Notes: a model not told the origin generated them from the letters alone. A stretch of 64,000 bases of DNA from Mesorhizobium sp. (GCF_024509055.1 NZ_JANINM010000482.1:1-64000); one strand, 5' to 3'. Shown: positions 39,626-50,550, counted from the first letter of the stretch. Program-made: numbers and translations.

Positions 39626-41524
39626 ATGGCGGGTCCGGGCGACAACACGCGCAACAAGCCGAAGACGGGTTCTGAAGCGGACAGCTTCAAGCGCGCCGTA
39701 ACCGTCTGCATGCGCGCCGTCGCCGGCGACAAGGACCTCGAGGTCGGCTTTGCCAAGGACCGCCCGGCGCTTGCCGGCAACCGCGCGCGGCTTCCAGAAC
39801 TGCCGAAGAAGGCGTCCCGCAACGATATCGCGATCACCCGCGGCATCGGCGATTCCATGGCGCTGAAGCGCGCCTGCCACGACCAGCGCATTCACACAAA
39901 GCTGGCGCCGGAAGGCAAGCTGGCGCGGGCCATCTATGACGCTGTCGAGCAGGCGCGCGTCGAGGCGATAGGCAGCCGCGCCATGCAAGGCGTCGCCGAC
40001 AATATCGGCTCGATGCTCGAGGACAAGTATGCCAAGGCTAACCTCGTCGACGTCAAGGACAAGGCCGACGCGCCGCTTGAGGAAGCCATCGCGCTGATGG
40101 TGCGCGAGAAGCTCACCGGCCGCCCGGTGCCGAAGAGCGGCGAGCGGATGGTGGAGCTGTGGCGCCCCTGGGTCGAGGAGAAGGCCAGCGCCGATATCGA
40201 CGGGCTTTCGTCCAAGCTCGGCGACCAGCAGGCCTTCGCACGCGTCGTGCGCGACATGCTCGTCTCCATGGAGATGGCCGAGGAGCTCGGCGACGACCAG
40301 GAGACGGAGGACACGGAAGACAACGAAGAGAACGAGCAGCAGGGCGAGGAACAGAGCGAGGAAGGCGGCGAGGACGATTCCGGGTCCGAGCAATCGCAGT
40401 CCGAGGACGCTGAGGCATCCGCCGACGAGGAAGAGTCGGCCGAGACGGAAGCGACCGACGCCACTTCCGACGATCTCTCCGACGAGGACGATTCCGACGC
40501 GGAGACACCCGGCGAGGCGAAGCGCAACGACAACCCATTCCTCAACCTGCCGAGGGAGATCGACTACAAGGTCTTCACCACCGCCTTCGACGAGACGGTC
40601 GGCGCCGAGGACCTTTGCGAGGAAGAAGAGCTCGATCGGCTGCGAGCCTTCCTCGACAAGCAGCTTGCCAATCTCTCCGGCGTCGTTGGCCGGCTCGCCA
40701 ACCGCCTGCAGCGCCGGCTGATGGCGCAGCAGAACCGCTCCTGGGATTTCGACCTGGAGGAAGGCTATCTCGATCCGGCGCGGCTGGTGCGCGTCGTCAT
40801 CGATCCGATGCAGCCGCTGTCCTTCAAGCAGGAGCGCGACACCAAGTTCCGCGACACCGTGGTGTCGCTGGTGCTCGACAATTCGGGCTCGATGCGCGGC
40901 CGGCCGATCACGGTCGCTGCCACTTGCGCCGACATCTTGGCGCGCACGCTGGAACGCTGCGGCGTTTCGGTCGAGATTCTCGGCTTCACCACGCGTGCGT
41001 GGAAGGGCGGGCAGGCGCGCGAGAAATGGCTGAAGGACGGCAAGCCGCCGAACCCGGGCCGGCTCAACGACCTGCGCCACATCATCTACAAGTCCGCCGA
41101 CCATCCGTGGCGGCGCGCGCGGCGCAATCTCGGGCTGATGATGCGCGAGGGCCTGCTCAAGGAGAACATCGACGGCGAGGCGCTGCTTTGGGCGCATAAC
41201 CGGCTGATCGGGCGCCCCGAGCAGCGCAAGATCCTGATGATGATTTCGGACGGCGCGCCGGTCGACGATTCCACGCTCTCGGTCAATCCCGGCAATTATC
41301 TCGAGCGCCACCTGCGCGCGGTGATCGAGCTGATCGAGACGCGCTCGCCGGTAGAACTGCTTGCCATCGGCATCGGCCACGACGTGACCCGCTACTATCG
41401 CCGCGCCGTCACCATCGTCGATGCCGAGGAACTCGCAGGCGCCATGACCGAGCAGCTGGCTTCGCTGTTCGGAGAGGAAAGCGCGCGGGACACGCGGCGC
41501 GGCGGGCTGCGGCGCGCTGGATGA
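39626..41524 (+). CDS. cobT: Cobaltochelatase subunit CobT
   Basis: Acidic central region ([23 protein letters not shown]) and VWA-like [14 protein letters not shown]. Confidence 0.95.
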   Translation: MAGPGDNTRNKPKTGSEADSFKRAVTVCMRAVAGDKDLEVGFAKDRPALAGNRARLPELPKKASRNDIAITRGIGDSMALKRACHDQRIHTKLAPEGKLARAIYDAVEQARVEAIGSRAMQGVADNIGSMLEDKYAKANLVDVKDKADAPLEEAIALMVREKLTGRPVPKSGERMVELWRPWVEEKASADIDGLSSKLGDQQAFARVVRDMLVSMEMAEELGDDQETEDTEDNEENEQQGEEQSEEGGEDDSGSEQSQSEDAEASADEEESAETEATDATSDDLSDEDDSDAETPGEAKRNDNPFLNLPREIDYKVFTTAFDETVGAEDLCEEEELDRLRAFLDKQLANLSGVVGRLANRLQRRLMAQQNRSWDFDLEEGYLDPARLVRVVIDPMQPLSFKQERDTKFRDTVVSLVLDNSGSMRGRPITVAATCADILARTLERCGVSVEILGFTTRAWKGGQAREKWLKDGKPPNPGRLNDLRHIIYKSADHPWRRARRNLGLMMREGLLKENIDGEALLWAHNRLIGRPEQRKILMMISDGAPVDDSTLSVNPGNYLERHLRAVIELIETRSPVELLAIGIGHDVTRYYRRAVTIVDAEELAGAMTEQLASLFGEESARDTRRGGLRRAG

Positions 41525-42544
41525 TCTTTTCGCGCGGCGAGGGCCGGCGGACGGTTTTCACCTGCTTGCTGGTCTGTTTGGCGGCTTTGTCGGCGAATGC
41601 CGCCGAGCGAGCCGCGGTCGAGACGGTCGAGATATCGGCGCGGCCGATTACCCAGTTCCATATCGGCCATGACGAGAAGCGGTTCGGTCCGCTCGAATTC
41701 GTCGGCGGGCTGGAGATGACCTCGCCTTCAGGCGATTTCGGCGCGCTGTCGGCACTGCGCTTCCTGAAGCCAGGCAGCGATTTCATCGGCGTCGCCGACA
41801 CCGGCTTCTGGTTCTTCGGCACGATCACGCATGATGCGGACAAGCGGCCTTCCGGAATCCGGAACTTCCGCATGCAGCGGATGGTCGACGCTTCCGGCCG
41901 GGCGGTCGAGAAGAAAGGGAAGGTCGATGCCGAGGGCCTCGCGGTGAAAGACGGTATCGCCACGGTCGGGTTCGAGCGCGACCATCGCGTCGTCCAGTTC
42001 AGGATCGATCCGGACGATATGAAGGCGCCGTTCAGGGCGCTCGATTTCCTGATCCCGGCTCGGGAGTTGCGCCAGAACCGCGGCTTCGAGACGGTCGCGC
42101 AAGCCGACCCCCCCCAGCCGTCTCCAGGGCGGGCTGGTCGTGGTTTCGGAAAGAAGCCTCGACAAGGCCGGCAACATCTATGCCGCCATCATCGAAGGAC
42201 CGCATAAGGGCATCTTCACCATCAAGCGAAACGGTGATTTCGACATCACCGACGGCGCTTTCCTGCCAGGTGGCGACCTGCTGCTGCTCGAGCGCAGCTT
42301 CTCCATTGCGCGCGGCGTGAAGATGCGGCTGCGACGCATCCATGGCGACAGCGTCGAGAAGGGCGCGGTCGCCGACGGACCAGTGCTGTTGGAAGCCGAC
42401 ATGGGCTACCAGATCGACAACATGGAAGGTCTCGACGTCTGGACCCGAGACGACGGCGTGCAGATGGTGTCGCTGGTGTCGGACGACAACCACTCGATCC
42501 TGCAGCGCAATCTCTATCTGGAGTTCATGCTGCACGGAGATTGA
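41521..42544 (+). pseudogene. Esterase-like activity of phytase family protein, frameshifted at a C8 tract
   Basis: 228-aa ORF then +1-frame 134-aa ORF; deleting one C at 42108-42115 gives continuous ADPPSRLQGGLVVVSERSLDKAGNIYAAIIEGPHKG. Confidence 0.75.
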
Positions 42545-42558
42545 GCGGCCTCCGCCTC

Positions 42559-44337
42559 TCAGCGAATCCTGTACAACTGGATCGGCTTGCCGCTGGTCGA
42601 GCCGACCAATTCCAGCCAATCCGGGACATCTCCGCGCAGCAATTGCGCGACCAGGCCGGCCGGCGCGTCCTGGGCGAGCGAGATTTCTTCCGAATTGCCG
42701 CGGCAAATCGCAACCAGTCCGACATGCTCGCGCTCGATGACCGCATGCGCGGCCTCGGGCGATCCCATGAAGGCATCGAGCATCGCGAGGTTGCCGGCGA
42801 TATTGCGGTGGTATGGGCCGGCCAGCGTCCTGTGGCCGGTGAACATCAAGATGGCGGAGCCGAGGTTCGAAGAGGCAAGGACTGTGGTCGCCGGCATGGA
42901 AGCAAGATCGCTGAAATCTCCAGCCCTGCCGCAGGTGATTGCGTGATCGGCATCGGAATTGACCTTGCTCGGCGCGTTCTGGACCACGGACTGGGCCGCG
43001 ACCGCGACACCCGCCCAGGTCGCGTTGAGCGACACCAGCCATGTCGCCGCAATACGGGTGGACACGCGCCAGGAAGGAGCAATGTTGGCCTGCAGACGTA
43101 TCCTCGCGATCCAGGCCGAGAGCGGCAGCACGGAGAAGGTGACCGAGAAGGTCGAGGCCCGCACCTCCCACAAGCTGACCGTAAAGGCGACGGTCAGCAA
43201 CACGGCGACAAGCATTTCCTCGCGGCGCAGGCGACGATTGCGCAACTGAGCGCCAATCAGAAGGATCGCGATGAAGGGTGTCACATAGCGTGCGGCCATC
43301 AACTTCGGCTGGTGGACCGCGACGCTGAAGAAAGGCTGCGCCTCGACGACACCGTCCAGCCAGTAAGTGCGGACACGCACGTCCATGTCGGCATAGGGCA
43401 TTGCCAGGCATTGTGGGAAGAGCGCGACCGTGACGGCCCCGACAGCCATGGCCAGCCCCGCCATCCAGGCAAGCCGCGTCCGGACTGTCGACTGTTTGGA
43501 TAAGCCGGCGATTGCCGCAAGGCCGAAGCCGGACAGTGCCGCAACCACGAACTGGAATGACGAGAAGGCATCGCACTGGGCAATGCTCCATGCCGACGGT
43601 CTCACGGTAGCGACCAGGACTACCGAGGCCGTGATCGCAAATCCCATGCCGAAGCCGCTTGCGGTCGGACGCTCCTTTTCATCAAGGATGAAAAGGAGGG
43701 CGGCACAGACGCCTAGTGACGCCACGTAGGGGGCGGTTTCCATGCCGATGGCCAGCGTCAGGCCCGCGCACAGGCCTGAGAACAGCGCCGCGGGCCGCCA
43801 GAAAGGCGCCTCCATCAGCAGGCAGAGGCTGGCTGCCGTCAGGAGCACCTGGATGTTGTGATGATCAACCGTGCCGGGGCTGAAGATGCCGAGGAAGAAA
43901 AGCCCGGCGGTGGACAGTATGAGCGCCGGCAGCGCCACGTTGGCGCCGGCGAAGCGCTGCGAGGCGCGCAGGATGACAAAGATGGTGAGGCCGTAGAGAA
44001 GGACAGGCCATATGATCTGGGCCGCCCGCTCACCTGTCGCGGTGCTTGCGCCGAACGCCTCGGAGGCCAGAATGATCAGCGCGATCGGTGCGTCGACCAG
44101 TCGCGACCAATGCATGACGAAGCCGCCCGCCGGCCCCATCCTGTACTGATGAAGGTCGAACCAGCCCTGGCCGGCGCGAAGGTCGCGGACCTGGACCAAC
44201 TGCAGCATGCTGTCATTGTCGCTTCCGTAATCCGCAAGCGACGGAAAGCCGGAGATCGCGTTGATGGCCAGCACGACCAGCGTCGCGCAGAGCGCTAGCA
44301 GGAGATCATTTTTCCAACCGGTGCGCTGGAGGGTCAT
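42559..44337 (-). CDS. Polytopic membrane protein, glycosyltransferase-like
   Basis: GSDNDSMLQLVQVRDLRAGQGWFDLHQYRMGPAGGFVMHWSRLVDAP plus many TM segments; start MTLQRTG. Confidence 0.7.
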   Translation of the reverse strand: MTLQRTGWKNDLLLALCATLVVLAINAISGFPSLADYGSDNDSMLQLVQVRDLRAGQGWFDLHQYRMGPAGGFVMHWSRLVDAPIALIILASEAFGASTATGERAAQIIWPVLLYGLTIFVILRASQRFAGANVALPALILSTAGLFFLGIFSPGTVDHHNIQVLLTAASLCLLMEAPFWRPAALFSGLCAGLTLAIGMETAPYVASLGVCAALLFILDEKERPTASGFGMGFAITASVVLVATVRPSAWSIAQCDAFSSFQFVVAALSGFGLAAIAGLSKQSTVRTRLAWMAGLAMAVGAVTVALFPQCLAMPYADMDVRVRTYWLDGVVEAQPFFSVAVHQPKLMAARYVTPFIAILLIGAQLRNRRLRREEMLVAVLLTVAFTVSLWEVRASTFSVTFSVLPLSAWIARIRLQANIAPSWRVSTRIAATWLVSLNATWAGVAVAAQSVVQNAPSKVNSDADHAITCGRAGDFSDLASMPATTVLASSNLGSAILMFTGHRTLAGPYHRNIAGNLAMLDAFMGSPEAAHAVIEREHVGLVAICRGNSEEISLAQDAPAGLVAQLLRGDVPDWLELVGSTSGKPIQLYRIR

Positions 44338-44517
44338 GCTGGTCGCTTCGCCTTGGACGATTTTCGCGATCCTGCACGATCGGCCGTAAGAAAGCGTAAA
44401 GCCATCGGGATATCGCATGGCGATGGCCGGCCGGCTGCGGCGGAGCCGTAAGATCTGACAGATGCGCCATCGCGGCGTTCCTCGACCGCCCCGCAAGGCG
44501 CGAGACGGCTGGCGCTG

Positions 44518-45192
44518 TCACCGTTGCGATCCGTTGGTCGCGATCCAGATGACATGGCGGGCGCCGCGCTTTCCGCGGGCGCGCGTGTTGACCTCCTCGA
44601 CCGTGAAGCCCGCCTGCTTCAGCCGCCGCGTGAAGCCGCTGTCCGGCCCCTGCGACCAGACCGCCAGTACGCCAGCGGGCTTCAATGCGGCGCGCGCGGC
44701 TGCGAGGCCGTCCACGCTGTAGAGCGCATCATTGCCCTTGTAGACGATGCCTTCCGGGCCATTGTCGACATCGAGCAGGATGACGTCCCACAGATTCGAG
44801 CGGATTACACGCCCGACATCAACCTCGCGGATGGTGACACGGGGATCGTCGAGGCAGCCGCCGAAGATCTCGGCCATCGGGCCGCGCGCCCAGGCGACGA
44901 CCTCGGGGACCAACTCGGCAACGGTGATGGCAGCGTCGTCGCCTAGCGAAGCAAGGGCGGCGCGCAGCGTGAAACCCATTCCGAGACCGCCGATCAGGAT
45001 TTCCGGCTGCTTGCGGCCAGCGATCCGCTCGCAGGAAAGCCGCGCCAGCGCCTCCTCGGAGCCGCTGAGTCGGCTGTTCATCAGCTCGTTCGTGCCCAGC
45101 ATGATCGAGAACTCGGCACCGCGCCGCTTCAGGCGGAGTTCCTGATCGCCATCGGAGGCGCGAGCCGAAGCAAGTTGAACCCAGGGGATCAC
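44518..45192 (-). CDS. Spermidine synthase-like methyltransferase fold protein
   Basis: ILIGGLGMGFTLRAALASL, DVILLDVDNGPEG. Confidence 0.85.
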   Translation of the reverse strand: MIPWVQLASARASDGDQELRLKRRGAEFSIMLGTNELMNSRLSGSEEALARLSCERIAGRKQPEILIGGLGMGFTLRAALASLGDDAAITVAELVPEVVAWARGPMAEIFGGCLDDPRVTIREVDVGRVIRSNLWDVILLDVDNGPEGIVYKGNDALYSVDGLAAARAALKPAGVLAVWSQGPDSGFTRRLKQAGFTVEEVNTRARGKRGARHVIWIATNGSQR

Positions 45193-45248
45193 GGGCTGAA
45201 GCCTGTTCCATCCGGATAAAGCCGGGGTGGGGCTCGATCTCTTTGTTT

Positions 45249-45318
45249 GAGCATGATCTTTTCCAAAACCCGGTTTCCAGGGTTCGCCAAAGCGGACCTT
45301 GAGTCGACGATCATACTC
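45249..45318. repeat. Rhizobiales-type intergenic palindromic element
   Basis: GAGCATGATCttttccaaaacccggtttcc...GATCATACTC near-perfect terminal inverted repeats. Confidence 0.6.
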
Positions 45319-45998
45319 TAGACCGCGACGGCGGGCTGGCTCCAGCGGGCGGCAACGAGCCTATAGGGGATCAGTGCCACCACGGCGATGATCAGCTTGA
45401 CCGAAAGATCGCCAAGCGCCCACGACACCCAGCGCATCGTCTCGACCGGCAGCACGCCCATCAGCGGCGCCGTCTGAAGCGCGAAGCTGTCGTTCGGGCC
45501 GGCAAAAGCGAAGGCGGCGGAGAAGGCGATGCCGAAGAACACGACGGTGTCGAAGACGGAGCCCACCAGCGTGCCGATGATCGGCGCGCGCCACCAGCTC
45601 TGACGGCGCAGCCGGTTGAAGACGGTCACGTCGAGCAATTGCGCGGTGAGGAAAGCGGCTCCGGAGGCGGCGGCGATGCGCACCAGGCGATCGGCGGCGG
45701 TCTCGAATTCGATAAGCCCATGACGGAACAGGAACGGGGGAACGAGGATCGAGCAGGTGACCGCCGTCATGAAACCGACGAACACCACCTTGCGCGCCAC
45801 GGCCGGGCCGTAGCGACGATTGGCAAGGTCAGTGACCAGGAAGGAAAATGGATAGGTGAAGGCGCCCCAGGTGAGCAGGTCGGCTAGCGACAGGCCGCCG
45901 ATCTGGCCCTGCATCGGGAACTGGACAAGGATGTTCGACGCCACGACGACAAGCGCCATGGCAGCCACAAAGGGCAGGTACCGCGAAAGGAAGTTCAT
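45318..45998 (-). CDS. Queuosine precursor transporter (VUT/YhhQ family)
   Basis: Polytopic; TYPFSFLVTDLANRRYGPAVARKVVFVGF and AAASGAAFLTAQLLDVTVFNRLRRQSWWRAP. Confidence 0.88.
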   Translation of the reverse strand: MNFLSRYLPFVAAMALVVVASNILVQFPMQGQIGGLSLADLLTWGAFTYPFSFLVTDLANRRYGPAVARKVVFVGFMTAVTCSILVPPFLFRHGLIEFETAADRLVRIAAASGAAFLTAQLLDVTVFNRLRRQSWWRAPIIGTLVGSVFDTVVFFGIAFSAAFAFAGPNDSFALQTAPLMGVLPVETMRWVSWALGDLSVKLIIAVVALIPYRLVAARWSQPAVAV

Positions 45999-46136
45999 TT
46001 TTTTATCCTGGGTAATGGAACCAGCCGAGCGCCCACGGAGTCCGGGCCGCCCGCTTATGTTCGAGCACCGCTCCGATAACCGCTCGCGGCCTTCGGTCCG
46101 GCGCTCGAGGCGGTCGTCCCCCGCCTCAATGACGAA

Positions 46137-46433
46137 TTAGGCAGCCGGCTGCTCGGCGAGCTTCTTGGCGATCTGCTTCTTCAGCAGGCGCGCGCGCTGC
46201 GACAGATCCTTGGCGTCGGCCTTGGCCAAGAAGGCGTCGAGGCCGCCGCGATGCTCGACCGAACGCAGGGCGTTGGCCGAAATGCGCAGGCGAACGTTCT
46301 GGTTCAGCGCTTCGGAGATCAGCGTGACATTGACCAGGTTCGGCAGGAAGCGACGCTTGGTCTTGTTGTTGGCATGGCTTACATTGTTGCCGGTCTGGAC
46401 TGCCTTGGCAGTGAGCTCGCAAGTGCGGGACAT
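46137..46433 (-). CDS. rpmB: 50S ribosomal protein L28
   Basis: [33 protein letters not shown]. Confidence 0.97.
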   Translation of the reverse strand: MSRTCELTAKAVQTGNNVSHANNKTKRRFLPNLVNVTLISEALNQNVRLRISANALRSVEHRGGLDAFLAKADAKDLSQRARLLKKQIAKKLAEQPAA

Positions 46434-46689
46434 TGGTCTTACCTTCAGTTCTAAGCCTGCCAAACCATTCTGCCCGCGCCGGGCGGCGCGCGGTCTCGGT
46501 CAGGCGGCCTTTGGAAAAGTTGGCGTTCCATAGTTGCATTTAGCCAGCGCGTCAAGCACCGGCACATGCGCTGCCGTCGGATGTGTTCCATATAAAGGCC
46601 GGATTTTACCCTATAAGCCCTTCGCGAAGGGATATGCCAGGCTGGAAACCACAATTTCCCGCCGACGAACCAAGGATTCGCCGCCCGCC

Positions 46690-47481
46690 ATGCTTCGCCC
46701 GTCCCATGTAGTCGCCATTTTGCTCGCCGTCGCCACGCCGGCCACAAGCTTTGCCGCGTCCAGCCCGCAATCCTTCAAGGGCGAGTATACGGTATCCTTC
46801 CTCGGCCTCTCGATTGCGCGGTCGACCTTCTCCAGCCGCTACGAGAACGGCGTCTACTCGATCGACGGCAGCGTCTCGGCTGCGGGTCTCGCCAAGCTGT
46901 TCGACGACACGCGTGGGACGATCTCGTCCAAGGGCACGATCTCAGGCCAGAAAATGGTGCCGCAGGCGTTCCGCGCCGACTATACTTCCGGCAAGAAAGC
47001 GTCGCTGGTGGACATCCGTTTCGGCAATGGCGACGTCACTTCGACCAAGGTCGTTCCAGCACCGGAAAAGCGCGATCCCAAGTCGTGGGTGCCGCTTGGC
47101 GCCGGCGACCTGAAGTCGGTGCTCGATCCGATGGCGGCGACAGTCATCTACGCCGACAGTCTCGACAAGGTCTGCGGGCGAACGGTCAAGCTCTATGACG
47201 GCGAGATGCGCGCCAACCTTAGACTCACCTACGCCTCGAAAGGCTCGATCTCGGTGCCAGGCTACAAGGGCGACACCGTGACCTGCCGGATGGGCTTCGA
47301 GCCGGTCGCCGGATACCGAAAGGGCCGCAAGGCGCTGGAGTATCTGACGAAAAAGAGCAAGATGATGGTGACATTTGCGCCGCTCGGCAAATCCGGCGTA
47401 TATGCGCCGATCCACGCCACGGTCGGGACGCAGATCGGTCCGCTGACCATCAGCGCGAGACGGTTCGAAGCAGTCGACTAG
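46690..47481 (+). CDS. DUF3108-type periplasmic protein
   Basis: Signal peptide; FKGEYTVSFLGLSIARSTFSSRYENGVYSIDGSVSAAGLAKLF. Confidence 0.75.
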   Translation: MLRPSHVVAILLAVATPATSFAASSPQSFKGEYTVSFLGLSIARSTFSSRYENGVYSIDGSVSAAGLAKLFDDTRGTISSKGTISGQKMVPQAFRADYTSGKKASLVDIRFGNGDVTSTKVVPAPEKRDPKSWVPLGAGDLKSVLDPMAATVIYADSLDKVCGRTVKLYDGEMRANLRLTYASKGSISVPGYKGDTVTCRMGFEPVAGYRKGRKALEYLTKKSKMMVTFAPLGKSGVYAPIHATVGTQIGPLTISARRFEAVD

Positions 47482-47513
47482 ACCAGGCGCGGTGGCGCGC
47501 CGCCGGGGGAATT

Positions 47514-48401
47514 ATGGGGCGCGCAACACTGATCGGATTCTCGGCGGTCGCCATGTGGTCGCTGCTTGCGCTGCTCACCAATGCGTCGGGGCAGGTGCCG
47601 CCATTTCTTCTGTCTGCCATCACCTTCGCCATCGGCACCTGCGTCGGGCTTGCCGCCCGGCTGGTGATGCCGGCACCCGACAGGAGCCAGAAAATTCCGC
47701 CGCAGGTGTGGGTGATCGGCATTGCCGGCCTGTTCGGCTACCATTTCTTCTACTTCACCGCCCTGCGCAACGCGCCGGCCGTCGAGGCCAGCCTGATCGC
47801 CTATCTGTGGCCGCTGCTCATCGTGCTAGGCTCGGCGTTGATGCCGGGCGAGCGGCTCGCCTGGAACCATGTCGTCGGCGCGCTGCTCGGGCTCGCCGGC
47901 ACGTTCCTCATCGTCACCAAGGGCGGTGGGCTTGCCTTCGACGCGCGCTATGCCTTTGGCTATGCGATGGCGGCCGTCTGCGCGGTGGTGTGGTCGTCCT
48001 ATTCGCTCCTGTCGCGGCGCTTCCCGTCGGTGCCGACGACTATCGTCACCTGGTTCTGCGCGGCGACATCGGTCCTGTCGCTGATTTGCCATTTCCTGCT
48101 GGAGAAGACCGTGTTGCCTGATGGCCCCGGACAGTGGCTGGCGGTGGTCGGGCTGGGGCTGATGCCGGTGGGCGCCGCCTTCTACGCCTGGGATATCGGC
48201 GTCAAGCGCGGCAACATCCAGGTGCTGGGCGCGGCAAGCTATGCCGCGCCGCTGCTGTCGACGCTGGTGCTGATCGCGGCGGGCGTCGCCGAACCGTCGC
48301 TGCGCATCCTGGCGGCCTGCGTGCTCATCACAGGCGGAGCCGTGCTTGCCGCCAAGTCGTTGCTGCTGAGGAAGCCGGCAACCGGCGGAGCCGGCGCATG
48401 A
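47514..48401 (+). CDS. EamA/DMT family transporter
   Basis: 10-TM pattern; MGRATLIGFSAVAMWSLLALLTNASGQVPPFLL. Confidence 0.88.
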   Translation: MGRATLIGFSAVAMWSLLALLTNASGQVPPFLLSAITFAIGTCVGLAARLVMPAPDRSQKIPPQVWVIGIAGLFGYHFFYFTALRNAPAVEASLIAYLWPLLIVLGSALMPGERLAWNHVVGALLGLAGTFLIVTKGGGLAFDARYAFGYAMAAVCAVVWSSYSLLSRRFPSVPTTIVTWFCAATSVLSLICHFLLEKTVLPDGPGQWLAVVGLGLMPVGAAFYAWDIGVKRGNIQVLGAASYAAPLLSTLVLIAAGVAEPSLRILAACVLITGGAVLAAKSLLLRKPATGGAGA

Positions 48402-49069
48402 TGCCGTTTGCGGGCGGCATCGAGGCCAATCCAAATGCCACGCTTTTGTTTTCGGTCGCCGCGGCGGCGATCTATGCCCTGGCGCTCGAACTGTCGCCGC
48501 GGCTCGCCCGTTCGGCCGCTAAAACACTGGCCGTCGCCTTGCTAGCGGCGCTGGCTTTCATGCAGGGCGGGCCGTCGCTGCTCGTCGCGGCGCTTGCCCT
48601 CAGCGCTGTAGGCGACGCGTTCCTGTCGCGCGACGGCGAAAAGGCCTTTCTCGGCGGCCTCGCCAGCTTCCTTGCCGCGCATATCGTTTTTGTCGTTCTG
48701 TTCGCGAAGACCGGCAATGGACTGGCGTTGCTGGTCAGCGAGCCGTGGCGTGCCGTGCTCGCGCTGGTGATGGCCGCGTTCGCCATCGTCATGCTCACCA
48801 CCCTCTGGCGCCGCGTCGAAATGCAACTGCGTGTTCCAATCGCCGTCTATGTCGCGGCGATCCTCGCCATGGGCATCTCGGCGCTCACGACCAGCAATCT
48901 GTGGGTCATTGCCGGCGCCTTGCTGTTCATGGCCTCGGACGGGCTGCTGGCGGCGGAGCGGTTCCTGCTTGCCGCCGCCTCGCCGGGCCGCGTCTGGATG
49001 CGCTATGCGGTCTGGGTGCTGTACTACGCCGCGCAGCTGGCGATCACGCTGGGCTTCCTGCTGGGTTAA
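48398..49069 (+). CDS. YhhN/lysoplasmalogenase-family membrane protein
   Basis: GDAFLSRDGEKAFLGGLASFLAAHIVFVVLF, LFMASDGLLAAERF; start overlaps the upstream stop. Confidence 0.85.
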   Translation: MMPFAGGIEANPNATLLFSVAAAAIYALALELSPRLARSAAKTLAVALLAALAFMQGGPSLLVAALALSAVGDAFLSRDGEKAFLGGLASFLAAHIVFVVLFAKTGNGLALLVSEPWRAVLALVMAAFAIVMLTTLWRRVEMQLRVPIAVYVAAILAMGISALTTSNLWVIAGALLFMASDGLLAAERFLLAAASPGRVWMRYAVWVLYYAAQLAITLGFLLG

Positions 49070-49497
49070 GCGGTTCTCGGTTGCCAACCCGGCTCGGCCA
49101 GCTCGAAGGCGGCGAAATCGAAGCCCGGCGCCACCGTGCACCCGACCAGCGTCCATTCGCCAAGGCTGCGCGCCGATTGCCACCTGCCGGCCGGCACGAC
49201 GAGCTGCGGTCGCTCGCCGGCGGCGAGTGCGGGGCCGAGGACCTGTTCGGTGACGGCTTGGCTTGCCTCCTCATGCATCGACAGCGCGAGCGGCGCGCCG
49301 GCATAGAAATGCCAGACTTCGGCTGCGTCCCTAACCCGATGCCAGGCTGAAAGCTGGCCTTTTTCGAGCAGGAAATAGATCGCGGTCGAGTGACCGCGGG
49401 CACCTCCCGAATCGTCGCGGAAGGTCTCGGCATACCAGCCGCCTTCCGGGTGCGGCTCAAGCCCGAGCATCGCGATGATTTCGGCGGCACTGGTCAT
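49066..49497 (-). CDS. Cupin (DUF985) family protein
   Basis: LGLEPHPEGGWYAETFR...STAIYFLLEKGQLSAWHRV. Confidence 0.9.
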   Translation of the reverse strand: MTSAAEIIAMLGLEPHPEGGWYAETFRDDSGGARGHSTAIYFLLEKGQLSAWHRVRDAAEVWHFYAGAPLALSMHEEASQAVTEQVLGPALAAGERPQLVVPAGRWQSARSLGEWTLVGCTVAPGFDFAAFELAEPGWQPRTA

Positions 49498-49546
49498 TGG
49501 CGGTCTTTTTCTTGGAGCGTGCCGTTGTCCGAAACCGCGACATGCA

Positions 49547-50329
49547 TCAGAAATTGTCCTTGCGCTTGCGGATTTCGGCGAAGACCTCGGCGTCGCTGGC
49601 CTTTTCCATGCCGAGATGCTTGCGGATCGCCGGATCGTGCCAGCGCAGAAACGGATTGGTCGACAGTTCCTCGCCGATCGTGGTCGGCAGCGTCGGCTTG
49701 TTGTCGCGACGCAACGCCTCGATCCTGGCAGCGCGCTGTTTCAGCGCCGAATTGGTGGGATCGACCGTCAGCGCGAAGCGCGCGTTGGCCAAAGTGTATT
49801 CATGGCCGCAATGGATCGCGGTTTCGGCCGGAAGGGCCACCAGCTTCTTGAGCGACTCGTACATCACCGGGGGCTTGCATTCGAACAGCCGGCCGCAGCC
49901 CAAGGCAAACAGCGTATCTGCGGTGAAGGCCACTTTCGAGGTCGGCAGGTGGTAGGAGACATGGCCTGCAGTGTGACCGGGCGTCTCGATGACCTCGATG
50001 CTTTCCTCGCCAAGTCGCAGGGCCGAGCCTTCCTTCACCGTCTGGTCGATGCCGGGGATCTTCGCCTTCTCGGCCTCCGGCCCGACGATGCGCAGCTTGA
50101 AGCGCTCCTTCAGTGCCAGATTGGCCTCGACGTGGTCGGCATGGTGGTGCGTGGTGAGGATCAGGGTCGGCTTCCAGCCAGTGCGCTCGATCGCTGCCAG
50201 AATTGGCGCTTCTTCGGGAGCATCGATGATCGCAGTCTGGCCGCTTCTGGGATCGTGGACCAGCACGCCGAAATTGTCGGTGCGGCACATGAACTGTTCG
50301 ATTTCGACCGGCATGGCGTGTCTCTCCAT
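49547..50329 (-). CDS. gloB: Hydroxyacylglutathione hydrolase (glyoxalase II)
   Basis: THHHADHVEANLAL, ETPGHTAGHVSYHL, HCGHEYTLANARFA. Confidence 0.94.
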   Translation of the reverse strand: MERHAMPVEIEQFMCRTDNFGVLVHDPRSGQTAIIDAPEEAPILAAIERTGWKPTLILTTHHHADHVEANLALKERFKLRIVGPEAEKAKIPGIDQTVKEGSALRLGEESIEVIETPGHTAGHVSYHLPTSKVAFTADTLFALGCGRLFECKPPVMYESLKKLVALPAETAIHCGHEYTLANARFALTVDPTNSALKQRAARIEALRRDNKPTLPTTIGEELSTNPFLRWHDPAIRKHLGMEKASDAEVFAEIRKRKDNF

Positions 50330-50475
50330 CAGAGCGCCGTGCGTCCCTGTGGACGCACAAGAGGATTCTCTTACACTTCTTGCCTGCTGCTCGTGCTTTG
50401 CGAAATCGAAACCGATTTCGGGCCGATGCAGGAGTCGCCGCAGACATAGGGCGGCCCGCCGCCGATGTCATCGGC

Positions 50476-50526
50476 CTTTGTCGAACTTGGCACTTTGTTG
50501 AACTTGGCCCTTTGTTGAACTTGGCA
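50476..50526. repeat. Three 17-bp iteron-like tandem repeats (CTTTGTTGAACTTGGCM)
   Basis: ctttgtcgaacttggca / ctttgttgaacttggcc / ctttgttgaacttggca. Confidence 0.85.
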
Positions 50527-50550
50527 TGCATCGCAGCTACCGTCCCGCGC

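Noticed and set aside
39512-41380. 622-aa minus-strand ORF
   Set aside because: Shadow ORF antisense to cobT in high-GC DNA; no family signature
42032-43591. 519-aa minus-strand ORF
   Set aside because: Alternative frame over the glycosyltransferase-like and phytase-like genes; composition is a GC-rich shadow
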